Below are positions 1 through 5,920 of a stretch of 7,578 nucleotides of DNA, piece by piece. Origin of the DNA: an uncultured Pelolinea sp. (lineage in GTDB: Bacteria; Chloroflexota; Anaerolineae; Anaerolineales; Anaerolineaceae). The notes under the pieces were generated by a model, which saw only the letters and a list, made by a program, of their open reading frames with translations, searched no databases and had not been told where the DNA came from. Every line of letters starts with the position of its first letter. Within the stretch, counting starts at the first letter, position 1. Location of the stretch: positions 1-7,578 of the forward strand of contig CALGUJ010000374.1 in assembly GCA_937902055.1 (NCBI GenBank). The letters run 5' to 3'. The translations under genes were made by a program, and so were the position numbers.

Positions 1-1
1 A

Positions 2-703
2 TGCGGTATTCGATCGGCGCGGTATGAAATCACCGTTACGCTGGATGATGATCTACAGCACCTTCCGGAGGAAATTTATAAGCTCATCGAAAAGATGGAC
101 GAGGGATTCGACGTTGTGTATGGTATTCCCCAAAAACTGGTCCATTCACCCTGGCGGAATTTCTCTTCCAAAGCAACCAAATATTTTTTGGCGAAAATCC
201 TCGGCCTTAACCGCATAAAATATATGAGCGCATTCCGCGCGTTCAAAACCGATTTACGCCGCGCATTCGAATCGTTCAACAGCCCCAATGTCATCATTGA
301 CGCGCTGCTGACCTGGGGTACAGAGAATTTCACTACCGTGGATGTCATCGAACAACCGCGTACGCAAGGCCGCTCCAACTACAATTTGGCAAAACTGGTT
401 AAATTGGGTATGATCGCCTTGACAGGCTTTAGCACCTATCCCCTGAAATTTGCCAGTTACACCGGCTTTCTGTTGACGCTTTTCGGTGTTTTTATCCTTA
501 TATATGCCGTCCTGCGCTCTTTCCATGAAGGCAGCGTACCCGGATTCCCTTTTTTGGCATCCATCATCAGTATTTTCAGCGGCGCCCAATTATTTGCATT
601 GGGGATATTCGGCGAATACCTGGGCAGCATCTTCAACCGTTCGATGAACAATCCGGCTTATGTTCTAGCTGAAGATAACGTCAATAAAAAAGGAAAAGAA
701 TGA
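2..703 (+). CDS. Family 2 glycosyltransferase, polyprenyl-phosphate sugar type, membrane-bound (5' truncated by window edge)
   Basis: The open frame runs in from the window edge; 233 residues are visible and roughly 80-95 N-terminal residues are missing if it has the usual length of about 310-325. The first visible stretch carries TLDDDLQHLPEEI (residues 13-25), the DxD-type nucleotide-sugar/metal site followed by the LQHxPE signature of the DPM1/GtrB/ArnC branch of GT2. The later QPRTQGRSNYNLAKL segment (about 119-133) matches the conserved R-x-x-G-x-S-x-Y-x-x-x-K element of that branch. Two C-terminal membrane helices follow (about 152-172 and 183-207), ending in the typical IFGEYLG turn (202-208). 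Family members transfer a sugar from a nucleotide donor to undecaprenyl or dolichyl phosphate at the inner face of the membrane. The sugar cannot be told from this fragment. An in-frame ATG at 95 lies downstream of the DxD motif and is not the start. The stop overlaps the next gene's start as ATGA, so the two are probably translationally coupled. Confidence 0.9.
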   Translation, partial: CGIRSARYEITVTLDDDLQHLPEEIYKLIEKMDEGFDVVYGIPQKLVHSPWRNFSSKATKYFLAKILGLNRIKYMSAFRAFKTDLRRAFESFNSPNVIIDALLTWGTENFTTVDVIEQPRTQGRSNYNLAKLVKLGMIALTGFSTYPLKFASYTGFLLTLFGVFILIYAVLRSFHEGSVPGFPFLASIISIFSGAQLFALGIFGEYLGSIFNRSMNNPAYVLAEDNVNKKGKE

Positions 704-1827
704 TCCCGTTCAACAAACCTTACGTCGCAAGAAACGAATTTGAGTATGTCCGCCAGGCAATCGAGAGTGATCATACCGCCGGGGACGGTGTTTTTACAAA
801 AAAGTGCAATCAGTTTCTCGAGTCAACTTTCAACGTGCCCAAATCCTTGCTCACCACCAATTGCACGCATGCTTTGGAAATGGCTGCATTGCTTTTAGAT
901 CTTAAAGATGGCGACGAAGTGATCACGCCATCTTTCACATTTGTTTCCACTGTAAATGCTTTCGCATTACGCGGCGCCCGCCCCCGGTTTGTCGACATCC
1001 GTCCGGATACGCTGAACATCGATGAAGAATTGATCGAGTCCGCCATCAATTCCCGCACAAAAGCCATTTTTGTGATGCATTACGCCGGTGTGGGTTGTGA
1101 AATGGATGAGATATTGCGTATCGCCCGCGAACATGACCTGCCAGTGGTGGAAGACAACGCGCATGGTCTGTTCGGTAAATATAAAGACCGTTTCCTGGGC
1201 ACGTTCGGTCAGATTGCCACGCAGAGCTTTCATGAAACCAAGAATTTTTCCTGCGGTGAAGGCGGCGCATTGTTGATCAATGACCCCGCATACACCGAAC
1301 GGGCAGAGATCATTCGCGAAAAAGGCACCAATCGCAGCCGTTTCTTCCGCGGGCAAATCGATAAATACACCTGGGTGGATGTCGGATCCAGCTATCTGCC
1401 ATCCGAGATCCTGGCCGGCGTTTTGTATTCGCACTTCGAAGAAGCCGCCTTCATCCAGAACAAGCGTAAACAGGTTTGGGATACCTATCAGAAACACCTG
1501 CAAGGCTGGGCGGGCGAAAACGACGTCTGTTTGCCATTTATTCCCGATTACTGCGAGCAGAGCTATCATATGTTTTATATGCTCATGCCCGATCTTGATA
1601 CACGCAGCGCATTCATTCAATTCTTGAAATCGCGGGATATTTTGTCAGTCTTCCATTACGTGCCTCTGCACACTGCCGACATGGGCCTCTTCTACGGTTA
1701 CCAGGCCGGCGATCTGCCCAAGACCGAGGCCTATAGCGATCGTTTGGTGCGCCTGCCCTTCTACAACAGCCTCAGCGACGATGAGCAATCCCGCGTGATC
1801 CAGGCTGTGCTGGATTTCAAAGTCTGA
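700..1827 (+). CDS. wecE: WecE/RffA-type sugar aminotransferase (dTDP-4-amino-4,6-dideoxygalactose transaminase)
   Basis: A 375-residue PLP enzyme of the DegT/DnrJ/EryC1/StrS family, essentially the length of E. coli WecE as I recall it. It should convert dTDP-4-keto-6-deoxy-D-glucose plus glutamate to dTDP-4-amino-4,6-dideoxy-D-galactose (Fuc4N) in the cytoplasm. Visible evidence: the MIPFN start; PSFTFVSTVNAFALRGA (77-93) and FVDIRPDTLNIDEELI (97-112); VVED with Asp152 for the PLP ring nitrogen; SFHETKN with the Schiff-base Lys181; GEGG (186-189); and GTNRSRFFRGQIDKYTW (209-225), which I regard as diagnostic of the WecE branch rather than of ArnB or PglE. AAAGGA at 689-694 lies 5 bases before the ATG. 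The start overlaps the glycosyltransferase stop by 4 bases. Exact substrate is inferred from family resemblance; a related 4-keto sugar cannot be excluded. All expected catalytic residues are present. Confidence 0.88.
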   Translation: MIPFNKPYVARNEFEYVRQAIESDHTAGDGVFTKKCNQFLESTFNVPKSLLTTNCTHALEMAALLLDLKDGDEVITPSFTFVSTVNAFALRGARPRFVDIRPDTLNIDEELIESAINSRTKAIFVMHYAGVGCEMDEILRIAREHDLPVVEDNAHGLFGKYKDRFLGTFGQIATQSFHETKNFSCGEGGALLINDPAYTERAEIIREKGTNRSRFFRGQIDKYTWVDVGSSYLPSEILAGVLYSHFEEAAFIQNKRKQVWDTYQKHLQGWAGENDVCLPFIPDYCEQSYHMFYMLMPDLDTRSAFIQFLKSRDILSVFHYVPLHTADMGLFYGYQAGDLPKTEAYSDRLVRLPFYNSLSDDEQSRVIQAVLDFKV

Positions 1828-1843
1828 AATTCTTTTGATATGT

Positions 1844-1849
1844 TAGAAT
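1844..1849 (+). promoter_or_regulatory. -10-like hexamer TAGAAT (TTAGAAT), possible leaderless promoter
   Basis: TAGAAT differs from the TATAAT consensus by one base and is preceded by TGT, giving a partly extended -10. It ends 6 bases before the ATG at 1856, so transcription starting at the usual distance would begin at or very near the start codon. No Shine-Dalgarno sequence is visible before that ATG, which fits a leaderless mRNA. I see no convincing -35 hexamer at 16-18 base spacing. It marks the likely end of the sugar operon and the start of a new transcription unit. Confidence 0.4.
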
Positions 1850-1855
1850 GAGCGT

Positions 1856-2272
1856 ATGGCAGTAGAAAACAGGATTCCCGAAACAACTCCCGATCAACGC
1901 CATCGCAAGCAGGTTCTTTGGCAGATTTATTTCCCGGTGGCGGCGGCATCCGCGACCATTGGGTTTGTTCTTTTCTTTCTTGTAAAAGGCGGTCAAACGG
2001 CTGCTACGGATTTACGCGTTTGGGCGGATATCGCAGCCATTTGGATCGTATTGTTGCTGTCACTCCTTATACTCATCATCTTTTTATTCGGTTTGCTTGG
2101 CATCTTCGGTATCCGCAAAATCGCGCAGGTCGCGTATGAAAACCTGGAAAAAGCGAACAAATTGGTTGTCCGCTTGACTGGATGGATCCTTACCGGGTTC
2201 AGGCATGTTCAGAAAGCTGCGATCGAAACTGAAGTCTATTCTTCGATACTGAGCAGCAAAAGAAAAGATTGA
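1856..2272 (+). CDS. Unrecognised small membrane protein, two transmembrane helices
   Basis: 138 residues that I do not recognise as a named family. The N-terminal 22 residues are polar and basic. Two hydrophobic helices follow at about 24-43 and 60-84, separated by a short polar loop (GGQTAATDLRVW). The C-terminal 50 residues (about 88-138) look like an amphipathic helix rich in Lys, Ala and Val, ending in a basic tail, so the protein may lie along the cytoplasmic membrane face. With both ends polar and charged, an N-in/C-in hairpin is the simplest topology. No catalytic motif is visible. The ATG is chosen because it follows a -10-like box at leaderless distance and no upstream SD exists. 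The next gene starts 16 bases after the stop, so the two are probably cotranscribed. Confidence 0.75.
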   Translation: MAVENRIPETTPDQRHRKQVLWQIYFPVAAASATIGFVLFFLVKGGQTAATDLRVWADIAAIWIVLLLSLLILIIFLFGLLGIFGIRKIAQVAYENLEKANKLVVRLTGWILTGFRHVQKAAIETEVYSSILSSKRKD

Positions 2273-2288
2273 TCCTTGAGAAAATAAA

Positions 2289-2489
2289 ATGAATGAAAAA
2301 AACAACAAAATCCAAATTTATGTAGCCGGGGGGCTGATTGGGGCAATAATCGGCGTGGCTGCTGCCTATCTACTGGACAAATCCGCTGAACTCGAAGGTG
2401 AAAGAACCGGGATTACCGGCAAAAAGGTTTCAAAAACCGCATTGGGCGTGGTATCCCTGCTTTGGTCCTTGATTGAAAAAAGCAGATAA
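2289..2489 (+). CDS. Small glycine-zipper membrane protein, unknown function (66 aa)
   Basis: A short polar, Asn/Lys-rich N-terminus leads into one membrane helix (about 9-29) with a clear GxxxGxxxG zipper at Gly14, Gly18 and Gly22, a motif known to drive tight helix packing. A charged linker with KSAELEGERTG follows, then a second hydrophobic stretch (about 51-62, ALGVVSLLWSLI) that may be amphipathic and membrane-associated. I do not recognise a named family; the layout is YtxH-like. Only a weak SD (TTGAG at 2276-2280, 8 bases before the ATG) precedes it. It begins 16 bases after the two-helix membrane protein. Coding status is supported by its ordered protein layout and compact packing with neighbours. 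Confidence 0.65.
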   Translation: MNEKNNKIQIYVAGGLIGAIIGVAAAYLLDKSAELEGERTGITGKKVSKTALGVVSLLWSLIEKSR

Positions 2490-2536
2490 CTGGCTGCGTT
2501 GTTCAATATCTTTTCCATCATTTTTCCCATTGCTTT

Positions 2537-3553
2537 ATGAATAGCGGATTTCCCATCAACACACTGATCGTTGGGAAGTTGGCGCAAGAGACGATTATCA
2601 ATAATCGTCGCGAACTATCCCTGGACCGCTGCGGCGGGAATCTTCTCTACACAGCATATGGTTTTAACTTGTGGCGGCAGGGGGCGGGTTTATCCTCCAA
2701 TGTGGGTATGAATTTTCCCGATGATTGGCTGGCGCAAATTGCGGTTAATGGATTTGATATCTCGGGAATCAAACGTCTCCCCCGTGAGATCGACTTGCGT
2801 GAGTTTTATGCGTTCACTGACGAAGATGATTATCGCACTGACAACCCCCAAAAATATTTCGGGGACTTGGGATTGCCTTTTCCCAAATCGCTTTTGGGTT
2901 ATTCTCCCAATCCGGAGCAACTGGATAATCGCAAGACAGCGTCAGCGCTATCCATGAGACCGGATGATCTGCCGTCCGAGTTCCTTGAATGCCGCTTTTC
3001 CTATTTCTGTCCAACGGATTTCTTCACCCACAGCCTGCTGCCCCCGGTTATGCGTTCCATCGCGAACAGTACAGTATTTATCAATCCGGGAGCGGGATAT
3101 ATGCATCCCTCATTCTGGTATGATCTGCCGGCTTTGCTGCGGGGAACGACAGCCGTCATTACCACCCGCAACCGATTGGAAAAATTATTCCTGGGCCGCA
3201 GCAAAGATATGTGGGAAATGACGCAAACCATTGCCAGTTTTGGTATCGAGTTTGTGGTGGTAACAGCCGGTTCTGACGGACAATTTGTCTATGACCATCC
3301 CGCAAAGAAAAAATATCACATTCCGGCTTATCCCGCCCGGATAATCGACACTATCGGCGCCAGCGATGCTTTTGGCGGCGCGTTCCTGGCCGGTTACAGC
3401 CAGTCTTTTGATCCGTTATTGGCTGCTTTGATGGGCAATATTACTGCTAGCATTAAAGTCGAAGGGAGCAGCGCTGATTATCTTCTGTATGCCTTGCCGG
3501 ACCTGGCAAAAGCCCGTTTGGAAAATTTACGCGAGAAAGTAGAAGAATGTTGA
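2537..3553 (+). CDS. PfkB-family carbohydrate/nucleoside kinase with GASD active-site variant
   Basis: 338 residues, near the usual 300-340 for the PfkB/ribokinase family, which transfers phosphate from ATP to a sugar or nucleoside hydroxyl in the cytoplasm. Visible in order: an N-terminal strand INTLIVGKL (7-15); the substrate-side RCGGNLLYTAYGFNLWRQG region (31-49) with the family's double glycine at 33-34; INPGAGYM (182-189), in the place of the usual D/N-x-N-P strand; VVTAGSDGQFVY (241-252), the strand and turn near the nucleotide; and DTIGASDAFGGAF (271-283), the PfkB signature 2 with catalytic base Asp277. The third GAGD position is Ser (GASD). ASIKVEG near residue 304 resembles the family's C-terminal helix motif. 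The substrate cannot be read from the sequence. The 47-base gap upstream is pyrimidine-rich with no SD before the ATG; the start is chosen because the first beta strand begins just after it. Confidence 0.85.
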   Translation: MNSGFPINTLIVGKLAQETIINNRRELSLDRCGGNLLYTAYGFNLWRQGAGLSSNVGMNFPDDWLAQIAVNGFDISGIKRLPREIDLREFYAFTDEDDYRTDNPQKYFGDLGLPFPKSLLGYSPNPEQLDNRKTASALSMRPDDLPSEFLECRFSYFCPTDFFTHSLLPPVMRSIANSTVFINPGAGYMHPSFWYDLPALLRGTTAVITTRNRLEKLFLGRSKDMWEMTQTIASFGIEFVVVTAGSDGQFVYDHPAKKKYHIPAYPARIIDTIGASDAFGGAFLAGYSQSFDPLLAALMGNITASIKVEGSSADYLLYALPDLAKARLENLREKVEEC

Positions 3554-3608
3554 GGGGTTAGTTTCACCATTGAAAGTGCAGAAAAATGATCCCCTATCGC
3601 AGGTACGT

Positions 3609-3614
3609 TATAAT
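3609..3614 (+). promoter_or_regulatory. -10 hexamer TATAAT upstream of the YtxH-like gene
   Basis: An exact TATAAT lies 23 bases before the ATG at 3638, in the 84-base gap after the kinase. A start about 7 bases downstream would give a leader of roughly 17 bases that includes the SD (GGAGAA, 3625-3630). No good -35 is seen at standard spacing: the closest TTGAAA (3570-3575) is 33 bases away. The 70-aa gene may therefore have its own promoter. The rest of the gap holds only a weak GGGG/CCCC pairing (about 3554-3595). Confidence 0.45.
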
Positions 3615-3637
3615 CAAGTTCATCGGAGAAAACGCAC

Positions 3638-3850
3638 ATGAAAAAATTCATCAATTTTCTTGCCGGCGCCTTCATCGGAGCAGCCGCAGGCGCACTGGTC
3701 GTCACCCTGCTTGCTCCTGAAAGCGGCGACGAAGTCCGCCTGGCAATCAAAGAAAAGGTAAAAATCTTACGGGAACAAATGCAGGAAGCCGCCAAAGCCA
3801 AACGCGAAGAATTGGAAGCGGAACTGGAACGGTACAAACAAGCCGGTTAA
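3638..3850 (+). CDS. YtxH-like small membrane protein with C-terminal coiled-coil helix (70 aa)
   Basis: The layout matches YtxH-domain proteins: a short basic N-terminus (MKKF), one glycine/alanine-rich membrane helix (about 5-25), a short LLAPESGDEVR turn, then a long charged helix (about 31-68) rich in Lys, Glu, Arg and Ala with coiled-coil character. The APxSGxExR turn is the most recognisable YtxH element. Gly10, Gly14 and Gly18 form a GxxxGxxxG zipper. YtxH proteins are widespread, some are general-stress related, and their molecular role is not settled. The start is supported by GGAGAA 7 bases upstream and by a TATAAT box. Its stop codon shares the TTAA at 3847-3850 with the stop of the convergent peptidase gene. 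Confidence 0.8.
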   Translation: MKKFINFLAGAFIGAAAGALVVTLLAPESGDEVRLAIKEKVKILREQMQEAAKAKREELEAELERYKQAG

Positions 3851-5907
3851 TCCCGGGTTATTCTAATTCGATAACCTGCGGGAATGTGGGTAAAACGGGT
3901 CAGCCCGTTGATTGCTAAAGTGATACTGCGGTTTTTTTCATCGTTATCCACGGTAATCGTTTGTTTTAACCCTATGGCAGGCATCCATTTATTTACTGTT
4001 GGTGAATAATCGGTTCGAATCTCGGCAATCGCGTATGTCTGCGGAAGTAGATTGCTGATGCGTACAAATCCGTTCCCTTCCCAGTCGCCCTCATCCTCTT
4101 CAAAATTGGAAAAATAATCGACGGCATTTACTGAAATATCATCAATCAAAAAACCTTCTCCATTTACTGCCGCGTCTGTCAGATACTCGAATTGAATTTT
4201 TACTTTTTGTCCGGCGTATGAGGAAAGGTCAACCTTTTCATTGATCCACCCATCAGTCAAACCATTGTAACCGCAGCTGTAATTGGCTCCGGTGGGATTT
4301 TCTCGTGTACAGGATGTGGGCTCCAGGATTTGCCAGTTTACTCCATCGGTGGAAGCAGTCAGATACAGGTAATCGTAATCTCGTTCGATATCGTACCAGG
4401 TCCAGTAACTAAGTTCGATCGGCGCGTTGACGAGGGTAAAATCGAACTCACGGCTTAGTGTCATATGCGATTCGTCACCAGTATTGGACCAAAAATAATA
4501 CTGACCTGAATATGGATCAACCGGCATTAATGGAATCGTCGGATCACCCTCCAATTCGACTTTGAATCCGCCATCACAGGTGATGTGAATATAATCCGTC
4601 CCGTATTGGTTGACCGTCCTTTCCAGCCACTCGGTGTCGTTGTTACAATTTAGTTCATCGCTGGGGTAAAACACCGGCAAGCTGCCTGCCTCTTCCCCGT
4701 AACCGTAAATACCATTAAGTAAATAATCATTTTGCAGGATATTGGCGATTACCCAATTTTGGAAGATCTGATTCCCCGGCTTGGAAGTCACATCCCAAGC
4801 AGAGTCGTATTCCTCCATTTTGTTTGAAAAAACCTCATCCAGCCCCTCAAAACCGTTCTTGGGATTGGCGACAATATCCTGGATCGTGTCCGCTCCAAAT
4901 TGCGCCAGCAGGTAACGAGCAAATAAGTAGGATGCGCCGTAATGCGGTGAAGAATCTCCCTGCTCATTTCCGGGCCAAAAATTCAATTGTATATCAGGCT
5001 CAAAAGCAAAATAATAATCGAAACCGCCAATATCGTAGCCGTTCAAAGCCGCCGCGAGCTCCGAAAATCCTTCATTTATCCAGGAAGTTTCATTCCGGTC
5101 ATGATTCCAATGGATCATGTGTTGGAATTCGTGCGCCAGAACGCCATAAGTGAAAGAGCTTTTTAGGTCGGTGTAATCGGCCGAAAGGTAGAACATTTCC
5201 GCCACGTTTGAATATGACCTTACTTCCGGCATTAGGGAATCCGATCCGGCGAAATAACCCGCCGCACCTCCCATGTCGCGGGCATAAATGATCACCAGGT
5301 GGGGATCGTTATCCACTCCCGGTGTCCATTCGCTGCCAAAAAACTTGCGGTTGATGACGTAGATTTGGTTCTCGAATGTTTCAGAAAGCCGGGCAACGTC
5401 ATCCACGTCGTATTCGAGCCCATCTTCCACCCAAAAATAAAGGTGCGGGGTTTGATAAACCAGTTCCGCGCTGACTTCCCGGTAATAATTCTCGTCGACT
5501 TCCAAAACCCAGAATTTTCGTTCGGCGCCATTCTCGATCACGGCTGGCTTTTCTTTGAGTTGCACGCGTGGATCGGCAACGTGGTTGAATCGTTTTGTCA
5601 AATCCAGAGGGTTGTTCTCCGGTACCTGTTCCGATTCCAGACTCAGCAGCGTCTCGCTGCCGATTTGTTCTGCCGGTTCAACCGGCGCGGCAGCGGTGGT
5701 TGGCGCAATAGTCGCTGCCGCGCCGGCAGTTGGCGTGACAGTTGCTGCAGGTTGGCTTACAACAATAGGTGTAGCAGTTATTTTTCCATTGCTCGACATC
5801 CTTGCATATTGCCTGGCCAGCAACACAACGTTGGCGCAAAGGATGATCAATCCGCATATGAGGAATGTGATGAAAAAATGCTGCAAACCTTTGCCTTGAT
5901 CTTCCAT
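3847..5907 (-). CDS. Membrane-anchored zinc metallopeptidase (gluzincin, M6/M30-like) with InhA-like C-terminal beta domain
   Basis: 686 residues. A single N-terminal helix (about 11-31) after a short cytoplasmic tail looks like an uncleaved signal anchor, putting the rest outside the membrane. A low-complexity Thr/Ala/Pro linker spans about 44-80. The peptidase domain (about 130-400) has AHEFQHMIHW with zinc ligands His259 and His263 and catalytic Glu260, then SWINEGFSELA, where Glu279 is the likely third ligand, 15 residues after His263. This resembles hyicolysin-like (M30) and other Glu-zincins more than the HExGHxLGLxD of classic M6 InhA. The C-terminal part (about 465-595: SREFDF..., YWTWYDIE, GWINEKVDLSSYAGQKVK, FLIDDISV) resembles the MAM-like beta module of immune inhibitor A proteins, followed by a further beta-rich end (596-686). 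Cys421/444 and Cys533/545 could form two disulfides. It begins 13 bases after the ligase-family gene (GTGAG as weak SD) and is probably cotranscribed with it. Substrate unknown. Confidence 0.85.
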   Translation of the reverse strand: MEDQGKGLQHFFITFLICGLIILCANVVLLARQYARMSSNGKITATPIVVSQPAATVTPTAGAAATIAPTTAAAPVEPAEQIGSETLLSLESEQVPENNPLDLTKRFNHVADPRVQLKEKPAVIENGAERKFWVLEVDENYYREVSAELVYQTPHLYFWVEDGLEYDVDDVARLSETFENQIYVINRKFFGSEWTPGVDNDPHLVIIYARDMGGAAGYFAGSDSLMPEVRSYSNVAEMFYLSADYTDLKSSFTYGVLAHEFQHMIHWNHDRNETSWINEGFSELAAALNGYDIGGFDYYFAFEPDIQLNFWPGNEQGDSSPHYGASYLFARYLLAQFGADTIQDIVANPKNGFEGLDEVFSNKMEEYDSAWDVTSKPGNQIFQNWVIANILQNDYLLNGIYGYGEEAGSLPVFYPSDELNCNNDTEWLERTVNQYGTDYIHITCDGGFKVELEGDPTIPLMPVDPYSGQYYFWSNTGDESHMTLSREFDFTLVNAPIELSYWTWYDIERDYDYLYLTASTDGVNWQILEPTSCTRENPTGANYSCGYNGLTDGWINEKVDLSSYAGQKVKIQFEYLTDAAVNGEGFLIDDISVNAVDYFSNFEEDEGDWEGNGFVRISNLLPQTYAIAEIRTDYSPTVNKWMPAIGLKQTITVDNDEKNRSITLAINGLTRFTHIPAGYRIRITRD
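3851..3883. terminator. Stem-loop at the convergent gene junction, possible terminator
   Basis: GGTTAT (3856-3861) pairs with ATAACC (3871-3876) around a 9-base loop. The stem continues outward as TCCCG (3851-3855) with CGGGA (3879-3883) past a two-base bulge (TG, 3877-3878). This gives 11 pairs in all. It starts immediately after the YtxH-like stop and lies within the last dozen codons of the peptidase gene on the other strand. Neither side has a proper T tract, so it is not a textbook intrinsic terminator. It could slow polymerase or protect the 3' end of either transcript. Confidence 0.4.
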
Positions 5908-5920
5908 AAAAAAAGCTCAC

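Noticed and set aside
967..1620. A 217-codon open frame antisense to the aminotransferase gene
   Set aside because: The plus-strand product has all WecE motifs across this span, and the antisense translation shows no family features or SD.
2846..2864. CCCC-AAAAATATTTC-GGGG inverted repeat resembling a small hairpin or operator
   Set aside because: It has a mismatch and a short AT core, and lies in the middle of the kinase coding region, where it is explained by codons.
3554..3597. GGGG/CCCC pairing after the kinase stop as a terminator
   Set aside because: Only about five pairs with a loop near 30 bases and no T tract; too weak to call.
5908..5914. Seven-T run on the minus strand before the peptidase ATG as an intrinsic terminator
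   Set aside because: No stable stem precedes the run; it is simply the spacer between the weak SD and the start codon.
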